A DNA stretch of 42,660 nucleotides, taken from the NCBI GenBank assembly GCA_964436315.1, contig CAYTCZ010000017.1:1-42660 (forward strand), given 5' to 3'. The notes below the pieces were generated by a model that was not told the DNA's origin, made no database searches, and worked only from the letters and a program-made list of their open reading frames with translations. The stretch is from CAYTCZ01 sp964436315. Its GTDB lineage: Bacteria; Actinomycetota; Thermoleophilia; Gaiellales; Gaiellaceae. Positions within the stretch are counted from its first letter, which is position 1; each line of letters begins with the position of its first letter. Positions 26,365 through 35,254 of this stretch are shown here, in pieces. The position numbers and the translations under genes are program-made.

Positions 26365-26904
26365 ATGTCTCTCGATGCACAAGTTGCCACAGGCCCCTAC
26401 CTGGTTGCTGCCGGCGTCTTGGCAGTTGCCGGAGTGGCGAAGGTCCGATCACCGGGAGGAGCCTCTCGGGCGCTCGATGCGGTGGGGCTACCTGCCCCTT
26501 CGGTCGCGGTCCGTCTGCTCGGAGCAATCGAGCTCGGTCTGGCAATCGGCTGCATCACCAGTCCAAGCACGACGATGGCAATTCTGCTCGCGGGTGCATT
26601 CGGAGTATTTGCCGTCTTCGTCGGCTACCTCCTCGTGCGGCGGATCGAGGTCCCAACCTGCGGTTGTTTCGGGGAGCGTGACACTCCTCCAAGCGTCGTC
26701 CATGTTGTCTTCAACGTCGGGGCGGCCGGGGCAGCGCTCCTCGCGGTTGCCGCGACGCCTGCAAGCCTCGGAGGTCTCCTCACGGAGCTTCCGCTGGCGG
26801 GGGCGCCCTTCGTCCTTGGCGTGATCGTCGCCGTCTATCTCTCGTGGCTCGTCGTCGTGGAGTTGCCGGCGGCGATCTCGGCCTGGAGGCCGAGCCATGG
26901 TTGA
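26365..26904 (+). CDS. MauE-like membrane protein
   Basis: 179 residues, five hydrophobic segments. Family marks of MauE/DoxX-type redox membrane proteins are AGVLAVAGVAKVRSPGGASR with ALDAVGLP after it, AIELGLAIG, and the PTCGCFG motif with two cysteines, then VVFNVG. In methylamine dehydrogenase biogenesis MauE with MauD is needed for disulfide formation in the light chain; the same role here is inferred from the neighbours. ATG 26365 is preferred to GTG 26335 because the family starts just before the first helix. The 3' end overlaps the next start by eight bases, so translation is coupled. Confidence 0.82.
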   Translation: MSLDAQVATGPYLVAAGVLAVAGVAKVRSPGGASRALDAVGLPAPSVAVRLLGAIELGLAIGCITSPSTTMAILLAGAFGVFAVFVGYLLVRRIEVPTCGCFGERDTPPSVVHVVFNVGAAGAALLAVAATPASLGGLLTELPLAGAPFVLGVIVAVYLSWLVVVELPAAISAWRPSHG

Positions 26905-27472
26905 CCGCCTGGTCGGAACCGCCGTCTCGGCTCTTGACCGGGAGAGTTCCCGACGGAGCTTCCTGAGTCGCGTGGCTCTGTTCGGTTCTGCGTTCGCAGT
27001 CGCGCCGCTTCGGTACCTGCTTCGACCCGAGACAGCACAGGCCGTCGTCACCTGCGGCGACTGTGCTCCACGCAACCTCTGCTGTGACGGCTGGACGACG
27101 TTCTGCTGCACGATCAACGACGGTGTCAACGCCTGCCCGCCATACTCGTTCATCGCCGGATGGTGGAAATGTACGAGCTACAAGGGAAGCCGGCTCTGCG
27201 CCGATGAGGGCGTCCGGTATTACATCGACTGTAATCGCAAACCCCGTCACAAATGCCCCAGCGGATGTCAGTGCGCGAACGGGAAATGCAAGAACCGAAA
27301 GACGTGTTGCATCAACTTCCGGTATGGGCAGTGCAACACGGACGTCGCCGCGACGAATGAGGTGGTGTGCCGCGTCGTCATGTGTGTCAACCCCTGCTCG
27401 GTTTACAGCTTTTGCGACTGCACCGAGAAGGTGAGCAACGAGACTTGCCGCCACGAGGCGGCCTGCTTCTGA
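26897..27472 (+). CDS. Tat-exported Cys-rich protein resembling methylamine dehydrogenase light chain (MauA-like)
   Basis: 191 residues. A twin-arginine signal (S-R19-R20-S-F-L-S, hydrophobic stretch 26-38, AQA-49 cut) precedes a mature part with 24 cysteines. The block NACPPYSFIAGWWKC (78-92) aligns with the CPP...W57 region of MADH light chain, and the YYIDC segment with its YRDCC region. TNEVVC158 ... YSFCDCT aligns with NDIIW108 ... YHCT. Thus the first cofactor Trp (Trp89 or Trp90) is kept but the second, Trp108, appears as Cys158. Tat export and many disulfides match MADH light chain. Whether a quinone cofactor forms is unknown. Not a canonical MauA. Confidence 0.6.
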   Translation: MVDRLVGTAVSALDRESSRRSFLSRVALFGSAFAVAPLRYLLRPETAQAVVTCGDCAPRNLCCDGWTTFCCTINDGVNACPPYSFIAGWWKCTSYKGSRLCADEGVRYYIDCNRKPRHKCPSGCQCANGKCKNRKTCCINFRYGQCNTDVAATNEVVCRVVMCVNPCSVYSFCDCTEKVSNETCRHEAACF

Positions 27473-27485
27473 TGTGGACTGAACC

Positions 27486-28178
27486 GTGACTGCCCTCGTC
27501 GTCGTCGAGACCGTCGTTTTGGCCCTCATGGCGCTCCTGGTCGCCGGTCTGCTGCGCAGCCACGCCGAGATCCTGCGCCGACTCGAGGCAATGACCCAGG
27601 GCCGGGAGGATCTCCCGGTACCCAGGCCCAGGGGCGCGGTCGAGCCGGATGCTGCGCCAGATCTCGTTGGAACAACGTTGGCCGGCGAGCCGTTGAAGGT
27701 CGGCGTGGGGAGCGGCCAGAACACGCTCCTGGCGTTCCTGACCAGCGGGTGCTCAGTCTGCGGGGGGCTCTGGCGAGAGCTTCACTCGGATCCGCCGCCG
27801 GAGATCCCCGGCCACGCACGCCTGATCCTCGTGACCAAGGACTCTAGTCACGAGAGCCCGTCGAAGTTGCTCAGGCTCGCACCGGAGGAGTTCCCCGTTG
27901 TCATGTCCTCCCCCGCCTGGGAGGACTACGCCATTCCGGCGGCCCCGTACTTCGTGTTCGTAGACGGAGCCACCGGACGCGTGCACGGCGAGGGCGTTGC
28001 GAGCACCTGGGAGCAGGTGTCGTCCCTCCTCGAGGACGCCCTCTTGGAGCAGGGTTCGGGGCTCGGCCACGGTTCTCGCGACCGAGCGCTTCGGGCGGAG
28101 GTTGAGCTCAAGGCGGCTGGCATCGAGCCGGGAGATCCGAGCCTTTACGGCGAGTCCAAGCAGGAGCGCGCAGCATGA
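27486..28178 (+). CDS. MauD/TlpA-like membrane-anchored thioredoxin protein
   Basis: 230 residues. An N-terminal membrane anchor (about 1-23) is followed by a coil, then a thioredoxin fold with redox pair Cys89-x-x-Cys92 in TSGCSVCGGLW. The fold also has a cis-Pro segment (AAPYFVFVDG near 158). MauD of methylamine clusters has the same anchor plus CPxC layout and helps form light-chain disulfides. It starts with GTG 27486, 13 bases after the Cys-rich gene, and its stop overlaps the next start (ATGA). The C-terminal 45 residues are charged and less conserved. Confidence 0.8.
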   Translation: MTALVVVETVVLALMALLVAGLLRSHAEILRRLEAMTQGREDLPVPRPRGAVEPDAAPDLVGTTLAGEPLKVGVGSGQNTLLAFLTSGCSVCGGLWRELHSDPPPEIPGHARLILVTKDSSHESPSKLLRLAPEEFPVVMSSPAWEDYAIPAAPYFVFVDGATGRVHGEGVASTWEQVSSLLEDALLEQGSGLGHGSRDRALRAEVELKAAGIEPGDPSLYGESKQERAA

Positions 28179-28246
28179 CGGCGATCGTGTGGATCGGTCT
28201 CGGCCTGGCAGCGTTCGCAGCGGTTCGCTCCGCCTGGTCGCCCTGA
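28175..28246 (+). CDS. 23-residue single-helix membrane peptide
   Basis: ATG 28175 overlaps the MauD-like stop in ATGA, and the stop at 28244-28246 lies nine bases before the next gene. The peptide (MTAIVWIGLGLAAFAAVR, then SAWSP) is one transmembrane helix ending in Arg. Its placement within an otherwise gap-free coupled operon argues that it is translated. A GGAG-like element lies inside the upstream gene (AGGAGCGC). Function unknown; it could assemble with the adjacent membrane proteins. Confidence 0.45.
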   Translation: MTAIVWIGLGLAAFAAVRSAWSP

Positions 28247-28255
28247 GGCGAGTCG

Positions 28256-28846
28256 ATGCTCGGAAGCATCACTCCGCTCGGAGAGCGGGGCAGAGGGCAA
28301 TCCTTTCCTCTCACACTTATTGCGTTCTTCCTCGGCTCGCTGGTAGGCGGGGCGACGATCGGAGCGCTTCTCGGTTCGGTTGGCTCCTGGTTCTTCCACA
28401 CACGGGGCGACTGGCGGATCTGGGCGCTGCTGTTACTCATTGCTCTGGGCCTTGCGTTCGACCTGCGTCTCGGGGGCATTCGGCTGCCGACTCTGCGGCG
28501 ACAGGTCAATGAGGAATGGTTGGGGCGCTACCGTGGCTGGGTATACGGCGCGGGATTTGGCTTCCAGCTGGGACTTGGAATCGTCACGATCGTGAGTGTG
28601 TCGGCCACGTATCTCGTGCTGGCGGCCGCGTTTCTCTCGGGGTCAGTGACCATGGGACTGATCATCGGCATGGCGTTCGGGCTCACCCGAGCGATCATGA
28701 TCTTGCCAGCCTCTCGCGTCCGGACGACCGCGGAGTTGGCGAGACTTACCCGGCTCGTCGAGCGACTCGACCAGCCGTCCCGACGTCTCGTTCTGGTTGC
28801 GGAATCTGGAGTGCTTGTTGTGGCGCTCGCGGTCGCCGTCGCCTGA
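28256..28846 (+). CDS. Six-helix membrane protein of the Mau-like operon
   Basis: 196 residues with about five to six transmembrane helices. Segments are LTLIAFFLGSLVGGATIGALLG, IWALLLLIALGLAF, VYGAGFGFQLGLGIVTIVSV, a Gly-rich ALIGMAFGL-type helix, and a C-terminal helix VLVVALAVAVA. The topology recalls MauF/CcdA-type membrane proteins, but there is no cysteine at all, so it cannot shuttle disulfides like CcdA. ATG 28256 follows GAGGCGAG. Its stop overlaps the next ATG (TGATG). Function inferred only from context. Confidence 0.6.
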   Translation: MLGSITPLGERGRGQSFPLTLIAFFLGSLVGGATIGALLGSVGSWFFHTRGDWRIWALLLLIALGLAFDLRLGGIRLPTLRRQVNEEWLGRYRGWVYGAGFGFQLGLGIVTIVSVSATYLVLAAAFLSGSVTMGLIIGMAFGLTRAIMILPASRVRTTAELARLTRLVERLDQPSRRLVLVAESGVLVVALAVAVA

Positions 28847-29277
28847 TGCGTCTAGAGGGGTTCGGCATCGGGATCGATCTCCCGAAAGGCTGGGACGGCA
28901 GACTGTTCAAGCGGCCTGAGGGCGAAGCGACTCTCCACGCAGCGACGTACGGGTTACCGGCAAGCGACGGGGACTTCGGCCCGAAGGCCACCCGCCTGAT
29001 GCCGAACGACGGTGTTCTCGTCGTTCTGACGGAGTACCGAAGGCGGTTGGCCGGGAAAGGTCTCTACGCACCGGAAGGTCTACCGCGAAAATTCCGGGCG
29101 GCCGAGTTGAATCCCGCCGGCGTCCTCGGCGGCCGCGCAGGGCAGGCTGGTGTCCAGCGGTTCTTCACGGCTCGCGGACGGCCGTTCTGTCTGTATGTCG
29201 TCGTTGGCGCCTTCGGGCACAGCCGAAGGCTGGTTCGCGATGCCAACGACGTGCTGGAGACGATCTCTATCGAGTAG
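28846..29277 (+). CDS. Hypothetical 143-residue protein ending the Mau-like operon
   Basis: ATG 28846 overlaps the preceding stop (TGATG). The protein begins MRLEGFGIGIDLPKGWDGRL, a pattern seen in secreted or lipoprotein 'PsbP-like' folds. It contains FFTARGRPFCLYVVVGAFG and a C-terminal helix RDANDVLETISIE. No signal peptide or membrane helix is visible. The strict coupling to the membrane-protein gene suggests a shared role. No family can be assigned. Confidence 0.5.
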   Translation: MRLEGFGIGIDLPKGWDGRLFKRPEGEATLHAATYGLPASDGDFGPKATRLMPNDGVLVVLTEYRRRLAGKGLYAPEGLPRKFRAAELNPAGVLGGRAGQAGVQRFFTARGRPFCLYVVVGAFGHSRRLVRDANDVLETISIE

Positions 29278-29752
29278 GAGCCGGGCCTCGAGAACGATGA
29301 GAGCCGGCCCCACCCCCCACCGCATCGGGGGCAAAGCCGGCACCCACTCAATCAGCCACCAGCGTCGTTTGGCTGTCGTTCTGTTCGAGCAGGTGATGAC
29401 TCAGCGGCCAGTCGCAGGTCTGGCGCCTTGTTCAATGTACCACTCACGTCCATAAAGACGGGGTGGGCGACCCAAAACTTGTTTCAGGAACGCAAAGATC
29501 CCTCGATCGAGGGACGCCGGCGAGTCGGATCACCAATCGAGGCTCTGAAACCGGGGTCGGATCTTGCGATCACGCACGATGGCGGACGCGACCGAGGACA
29601 CCGCCTCACGACGTCAGTGCGGCCTGGAGACACAGGGTGCATTGTGAAACGAGTTCTAAGCGCAACCGACGGCTTATCGTCGAGGGGTGAACCGCTGATG
29701 AGGTGAGCTCTGGCGGGGTGTTGGCGGCAGCTACGCGCCGGTAACGGACGAT
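29278..29752. other. 475-bp intergenic region between convergent genes
   Basis: No convincing gene. It holds a GC-rich inverted repeat at about 29303-29341: GCCGGC at each end (29303-29308 and 29336-29341) with CCCCC and GGGGG inside. This could end the Mau-like operon, although no T tract follows. It also holds a 16-bp perfect palindrome at 29499-29514. The remainder has short frames without coding character. Confidence 0.6.
29499..29514. repeat. 16-bp perfect palindrome
   Basis: TCCCTCGATCGAGGGA is fully self-complementary. It lies between convergent genes, 220 bp after the Mau-like operon and 240 bp past the sigma-factor stop. It could be a protein-binding site or a restriction-type palindrome. 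No second copy was noticed. Confidence 0.5.
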
Positions 29753-31357
<1,605 letters not shown>

Positions 31358-31468
31358 GATGGCCTCCTGTTCCCTAAAGCGGGAGCAGAGGGAAAAAACT
31401 TGAGCGCGCAAGGCCGAAGATCCCCCGTTCGGGTGCCAAAAGCCCCCCAAAGGCGCTGCTGCGGTTTT

Positions 31469-31867
31469 CTATGCCCCTCGTCGACGAGTCGAGAGGACGA
31501 ACCCGAGGAGCGCTCCGGCGGTTATCAACTGGAGCCAAGTCGGTGCACCACCGGTCGGATACGGGCCGCGGTGCGCCGGAAAGAATCGCCGTTGATTGAG
31601 CCCGAGGTAGCGGTAGACGTGCTCCATGTCTGGGAGCGACGCTCCCAGTGCGCCGGCGGCGACCGAGCCGCGCACGCCGTGCGCGCCGACCACCGACAGC
31701 ATCGCGGCGGCACCAGACCACGCCTCGAAGTGTTCGTCCGGAATGTCGCGGTGTGGCAGTCGGTCGAAGGCGTGATGGAGCAGAAGTCCAAACGCAAAGG
31801 CGCGCCGAGGCGAGCGGATCCTCAGACCGGCCACGGCACCGCTCGCGACATGGAAGCTCTCGACCAA
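31469..31867 (-). CDS. Small membrane protein, YdjM/DUF457-like metal-dependent hydrolase family
   Basis: 132 residues. The family pattern is an N-terminal SFHVASGAVAGLRIRSPRRA followed by FGLLLHHAFDRLPHRDIPD with the His/Asp cluster. Two to three hydrophobic segments follow (SVVGAHGVRGSVAAGALGAS, then WLQLITAGALLGFVL). These proteins are called membrane-bound metal-dependent hydrolases, mostly by similarity. A TTG at 31867 starts it, because the frame is closed 12 bases upstream by a TAG. It lies between the CoA-disulfide reductase gene and the sigma-factor gene on the same strand. Confidence 0.55.
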   Translation of the reverse strand: MVESFHVASGAVAGLRIRSPRRAFAFGLLLHHAFDRLPHRDIPDEHFEAWSGAAAMLSVVGAHGVRGSVAAGALGASLPDMEHVYRYLGLNQRRFFPAHRGPYPTGGAPTWLQLITAGALLGFVLSTRRRGA

Positions 31868-31902
31868 GGGGAGCGCAGCCTACCGTGTTGCGGCAACTGC
31901 GA

Positions 31903-33630
31903 TCAGGCGTTGTCGAGGGCGCCTGGAAGGGCGGCGAGGTCGTCCTCCGCATGGGCGACCACGGGAATCCCTGGCCGTCCGGTCGAGAGGGGCGTGCGAT
32001 GAAACGCCTGAAGCGTCTTCGTGCCGCCCGCCAGCGTCGCAACATCGAACCCCTGCTGCCGGAGGAGTCGGTACGCGAGGTAGCTCCGGACTCCGGAACG
32101 ACAGTAGACGAAGATCGTTGTCTTGCGAGGAAGTTCGTCGAGGCGCCCACGGAGTTCGCGCAGAGGAATGTTGAGCGCGTTCTCGATGTGCCAGGTGTCG
32201 AACTCGAGCGGCGATCGAACGTCTAGGAGCAGGGCGTCGCTCGTTTGATGGGGCCAGTCCTCCGGGAACCAGAATTCGACATCGCCGCGAAGCGCATTTG
32301 CTGCAACGAAGCCCGCCATGTTGACCGGATCTTTGGCGGACCCGTACGGCGGCGCGTAGCCGAGCTCCAGGTCCTCGAGATCGAAGACTGTCAGACCCGA
32401 CCGGAGCGCCGTTGCGAGGACATCGATCCGCTTGTCGACGCCGTCGTAGCCGACCGCCTGCGCACCGAGGATGACGCCCGCGTCTGGCTCGAAAAGCAGC
32501 TTCAGATGCATCGGGCGGGTCCCTGGGTAGTAGCTCGCGTGACCGGACGGATGGAGATAGACCTTTCGATACGGGCGCTCGGCTTGGCGCAATACCGCTT
32601 CGGAAGGCCCGGTTGCACCCGCGGTCATCTCGAACACCTTCAGGAGGGCCGTTCCCTGCGTCGAGCGATAGGTGTTCGGCCGGCCGAAGATGTGGTCGGC
32701 TGCGATGCGCCCCTGCCGGTTGGCGGGCCCAGCCAGAGCCACCAACGCCGGTTTCCCGGTTACCGTATCTGTGACCTCGACCGTATCCCCGGCCGCGTAG
32801 ATATCGGGGTCGGAGGTCCGCTGATTTGGATCGACTGTGATTCCGCCGGTCGTGCCGATTTCGAGCCCGGCCTCCTTGGCGAGCCTTGTCTCAGGGCGCA
32901 CGCCCACGGCGAGCACGACGAAATCGGCGACGAGAGTCGTGCCATTCGAAAGCGAAACCTCGATTCCATGCTCGAGTTCGTCAAAGCGCTCGGCCGCCGT
33001 GCCGAGATGGAGCACAACTCCGTGACTCTCCATGTGATACTGGAGCTCTCGCGCCATCTCGTGGTCGAGGAAGGGGACGACTTGATCGAGCATCTCGACC
33101 ACGTGCGTCTCCGTCCCTCGAACACGAAGAGCCTCGGCGGTCTCGATGCCGATGTAGCTACCCCCGACTACGACCGCGCATTGCGCGCCGGTTTCGAGCT
33201 CGGCGATGATCCCGTCCATATCCGGGATCGTCCGCAAAACATGCACTCGTGGGCTGTCCACGCCTGGAATGGGTGGCCGCAACGGTGCCGCACCCGAAGC
33301 GAGAATCAGTTTGTCGTAGGACTCTTCATACGTCTGGCCGCGCGCCTTATCGATCACGCTGACATGCTTGAGATCCCGATCGATCGCGATCACATCTTGC
33401 TCAATCCGAATATCGAGGTTCAGCGCCGCCCGCAGGTTTTCGGGCGTCTGGATCAGGAGTGCATCGCGTTCGGGAATTTCGCCAGAGATGTGATACGGAA
33501 GTCCGCAGTTCGCGAATGACACATAGCGATCGCGTTCTAACACGACGATCTCGGCGTCCTCGCTGAGGCGACGGGCCCTCGCGGCGGCTGAGGCTCCGGC
33601 AGCGACGCCGCCGACAACGACGATCTTCAT
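31903..33630 (-). CDS. CoA-disulfide reductase / NADH oxidase with C-terminal rhodanese domain
   Basis: 575 residues. A two-dinucleotide-binding flavoprotein core has the FAD motif GGVAAGASAAAR, the redox Cys42 in SFANCGLPYHISGE, the NAD motif VVVGGSYIGIETAEAL and a second FAD motif IYAAGDTVEV. A dimerisation domain and then a rhodanese domain (about 470-560) follow, with Cys510 in VYCRSGVRS. This CoADR-RHD fusion is known to reduce CoA disulfides and persulfides with NAD(P)H and links to sulfur or redox balance. ATG 33630 starts MKIVVVGG; a GTG 18 bases upstream is less likely. Divergent from the response regulator. Confidence 0.92.
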   Translation of the reverse strand: MKIVVVGGVAAGASAAARARRLSEDAEIVVLERDRYVSFANCGLPYHISGEIPERDALLIQTPENLRAALNLDIRIEQDVIAIDRDLKHVSVIDKARGQTYEESYDKLILASGAAPLRPPIPGVDSPRVHVLRTIPDMDGIIAELETGAQCAVVVGGSYIGIETAEALRVRGTETHVVEMLDQVVPFLDHEMARELQYHMESHGVVLHLGTAAERFDELEHGIEVSLSNGTTLVADFVVLAVGVRPETRLAKEAGLEIGTTGGITVDPNQRTSDPDIYAAGDTVEVTDTVTGKPALVALAGPANRQGRIAADHIFGRPNTYRSTQGTALLKVFEMTAGATGPSEAVLRQAERPYRKVYLHPSGHASYYPGTRPMHLKLLFEPDAGVILGAQAVGYDGVDKRIDVLATALRSGLTVFDLEDLELGYAPPYGSAKDPVNMAGFVAANALRGDVEFWFPEDWPHQTSDALLLDVRSPLEFDTWHIENALNIPLRELRGRLDELPRKTTIFVYCRSGVRSYLAYRLLRQQGFDVATLAGGTKTLQAFHRTPLSTGRPGIPVVAHAEDDLAALPGALDNA

Positions 33631-33765
33631 GTGGCTGTCCGGTTGCACGCGTGTCGCGTGAAGCTACCCGATCTCGGCCCGAACAAGCATCCGGAGTCCT
33701 GCCCGGAGTGACTGCGGGTTTTCCGCGCGCGAATCTGCAAGTCCCCGGACGGCACAGGTCTCGTG

Positions 33766-33809
33766 TTCTCAACGAATTCTTAGACAGTCCCTAGGTGGAT
33801 CTTAGGATT
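33766..33809 (+). promoter_or_regulatory. Four 11-bp direct-repeat boxes and -10 before the response regulator
   Basis: Four contiguous 11-mers lie in register: TTCTCAACGAA, TTCTTAGACAG, TCCCTAGGTGG and ATCTTAGGATT, consensus TTCTYAG. The last contains TAGGAT (33803-33808), an actinobacterial -10, 20 bases before ATG 33829. OmpR-family regulators bind such 11-bp direct repeats, so autoregulation is likely. Confidence 0.65.
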
Positions 33810-33828
33810 GCTGGTGAGACTCGTCGGC

Positions 33829-34503
33829 ATGCGAATACTCGTTGTCGACGACGAGCCAGCCGTGCGGGATTCGCTCGAGCGAGCGTTGGCACTCCAGGGT
33901 TATCGCGTGGAGCTCGCCGCCGGTGGCGGCGAGGCGCTCGAGCTCCTCGCCGCCAATCGGCCCGACGCAGTCGTCTTGGACGTTCTCATGCCGCATGTTG
34001 ATGGACTCGAGGTGTGCCGGAGGCTCCGGATGGCGGGGGATGAGACGCCGGTGCTCATGCTCACTGCCCGCGACGGTGTGACGGACCGCGTCAGTGGGCT
34101 CGATGCCGGTGCCGACGATTACCTCGTGAAACCGTTCGCGCTCGAGGAGTTGTTCGCGCGACTCCGCGCGTTGCTCCGTCGAAGCACGCCGCCTGAGGGT
34201 GAGACACCGCTCCGGTTTGACGACCTCGTGCTGGATCCCGGCAGGCATGAGGTGCGACGGAACTCGCGCGAGATCGATTTGACGCGCACCGAGTTCCAGC
34301 TCCTCGAACTGTTCATGCGAAACCCACGGCAGGTTCTCACGCGCTCGTTGATCTTTGATCGGGTCTGGGGCTACGACTTTGGCCCGACGTCGACCTCACT
34401 CGCCGTCTACGTCGGCTACTTGCGTCGAAAAACCGAGGGGAAGGGCGAACCCAGGCTGATTCACACGGTGCGGGGAGTTGGCTATGTCTTGCGCGAGCCG
34501 TGA
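33829..34503 (+). CDS. OmpR-family response regulator
   Basis: 224 residues. The receiver domain has acidic pair Asp7-Asp8, phospho-acceptor Asp51 (AVVLDVLMP), Thr79 and Lys101 (DYLVKPF), all intact. The winged-helix output domain (about 128-224) has RTEFQLLELFMRNPRQVLTR, VWGYDFGPTS and YVGYLRRKTE. It is of the MprA/PrrA type. ATG 33829 starts MRILVVDDEP. Its stop overlaps the GTG of the kinase gene (GTGA). Since that kinase is broken, phosphate must come from elsewhere or the regulator acts unphosphorylated. It probably binds the 11-bp repeat arrays here and downstream. Confidence 0.93.
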   Translation: MRILVVDDEPAVRDSLERALALQGYRVELAAGGGEALELLAANRPDAVVLDVLMPHVDGLEVCRRLRMAGDETPVLMLTARDGVTDRVSGLDAGADDYLVKPFALEELFARLRALLRRSTPPEGETPLRFDDLVLDPGRHEVRRNSREIDLTRTEFQLLELFMRNPRQVLTRSLIFDRVWGYDFGPTSTSLAVYVGYLRRKTEGKGEPRLIHTVRGVGYVLREP

Positions 34504-35217
34504 GCTTCCGCGGCCGCCTCGCTTTGGAGCCCATTCCGGTAGGTGCGGCGCCCTTGGGGACGGATGAGACCAAGCAGCTTGGCGGGATCGACCGAAGCGC
34601 ATATCGACAGAGATATGTGCGAGGGCGATCGCGGCGAGATGCGCCGCGTCTCAGCCGCCAGCCGGGGGTGTTGCACCTACCGGAATGGGCTCTTAGTAGC
34701 AGCACTCGCTGTTGCCCTCGCGGTCGCTCTCGCGTCAGCGTCGCTCTTCTTCTTCGCGCGAGATTCGCTGCGGAACCAGGTCGACGAAGGTCTCATCGAG
34801 CAGGCCTAGGCCGTTGTCGACCCGCATCCCAAGTCTCGGAAGCGAGGTGCCCTCCGGGCCGCGGTTTCTTCGAAGATCCGTGGCAGTGACGAACTCAGTC
34901 GCCTCGCAGAGAACTTCAATTCGATGCTCGAAGCACTCGACGATTCGCAACGAGCGCAGCGTCGCCTCGTGGCTGACGCCCTCCCACGAGCTTCGTACGC
35001 CACTCACCAGTCTTCGAACGAACGTCGAAGTTCTCGCGATGGCAGTTTCTATCGCGCCCGACGCGCTCGCGGAATGCCTGGCTCGGGGCTCGGGTTGGCG
35101 ATCGTCCGACAGGTCGCTGAGTCGCACGGAGGATCAGTCTCCGCAGAGCGGGCAGAGGGGGGAGGGGCCAGGCTGACGCTCCGTTTCGCCGGAGCGCAGT
35201 CCGGGGCCAGTTCTTAG
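34500..35217 (+). pseudogene. Decayed sensor histidine kinase
   Basis: Recognisable pieces are the start VSFRGRLAL, a transmembrane stretch LLVAALAVALAVALASASLF, HAMP-end SDELSRLAENFNSMLEALDD, the H-box SHELRTPLTSL (His codon 34985-34987) and the G2 region PGSGLGLAIVRQVAESHGG. Lesions are a 166-bp inverted-repeat insertion (34527-34692), an in-frame TAG (34807-34809), and a one-base insertion in CCCTCCC before the H-box. A deletion near 35040 also fuses the DHp helix to the end of the ATPase domain and removes the N and G1 boxes. No functional kinase can be made. The last box array overlaps its stop. Confidence 0.88.
34527..34692. mobile_element. 166-bp MITE-like element with 20-bp perfect terminal inverted repeats
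   Basis: Left end GAGCCCATTCCGGTAGGTGC (34527-34546) is the exact reverse complement of 34673-34692. Removing the whole block rejoins the kinase frame as RLAL/LVAALAV, so the insertion is precise. The interior has more dyads, such as CATATC..GATATG near 34599-34616 and GCGGCG..CGCCGC, so it can fold as one long hairpin. No transposase is encoded and no clear target-site duplication is seen. No other copy was noticed in the window. Confidence 0.7.
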
Positions 35218-35232
35218 GAACTTCTAAGAATC
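35211..35232 (+). promoter_or_regulatory. Two 11-bp boxes before the first envelope paralog
   Basis: TTCTTAGGAAC (35211-35221) and TTCTAAGAATC (35222-35232) match the boxes before the response regulator in sequence and 11-bp spacing. The pair also forms a dyad (TTCTTAG/CTAAGAA). TAAGAA within the second box can serve as -10, and ATG 35255 is 22 bases beyond the array, nearly the same spacing as at the regulator gene. Confidence 0.65.
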
Positions 35233-35254
35233 ACCTGCTTCCATTCTGAGGGCG

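Noticed and set aside
34527..34692. Invertible (phase-variable) DNA segment bounded by inverted repeats
   Set aside because: Inverting the interior leaves 166 bp in place and does not restore the kinase frame, and no invertase gene is visible. An insertion element fits better.
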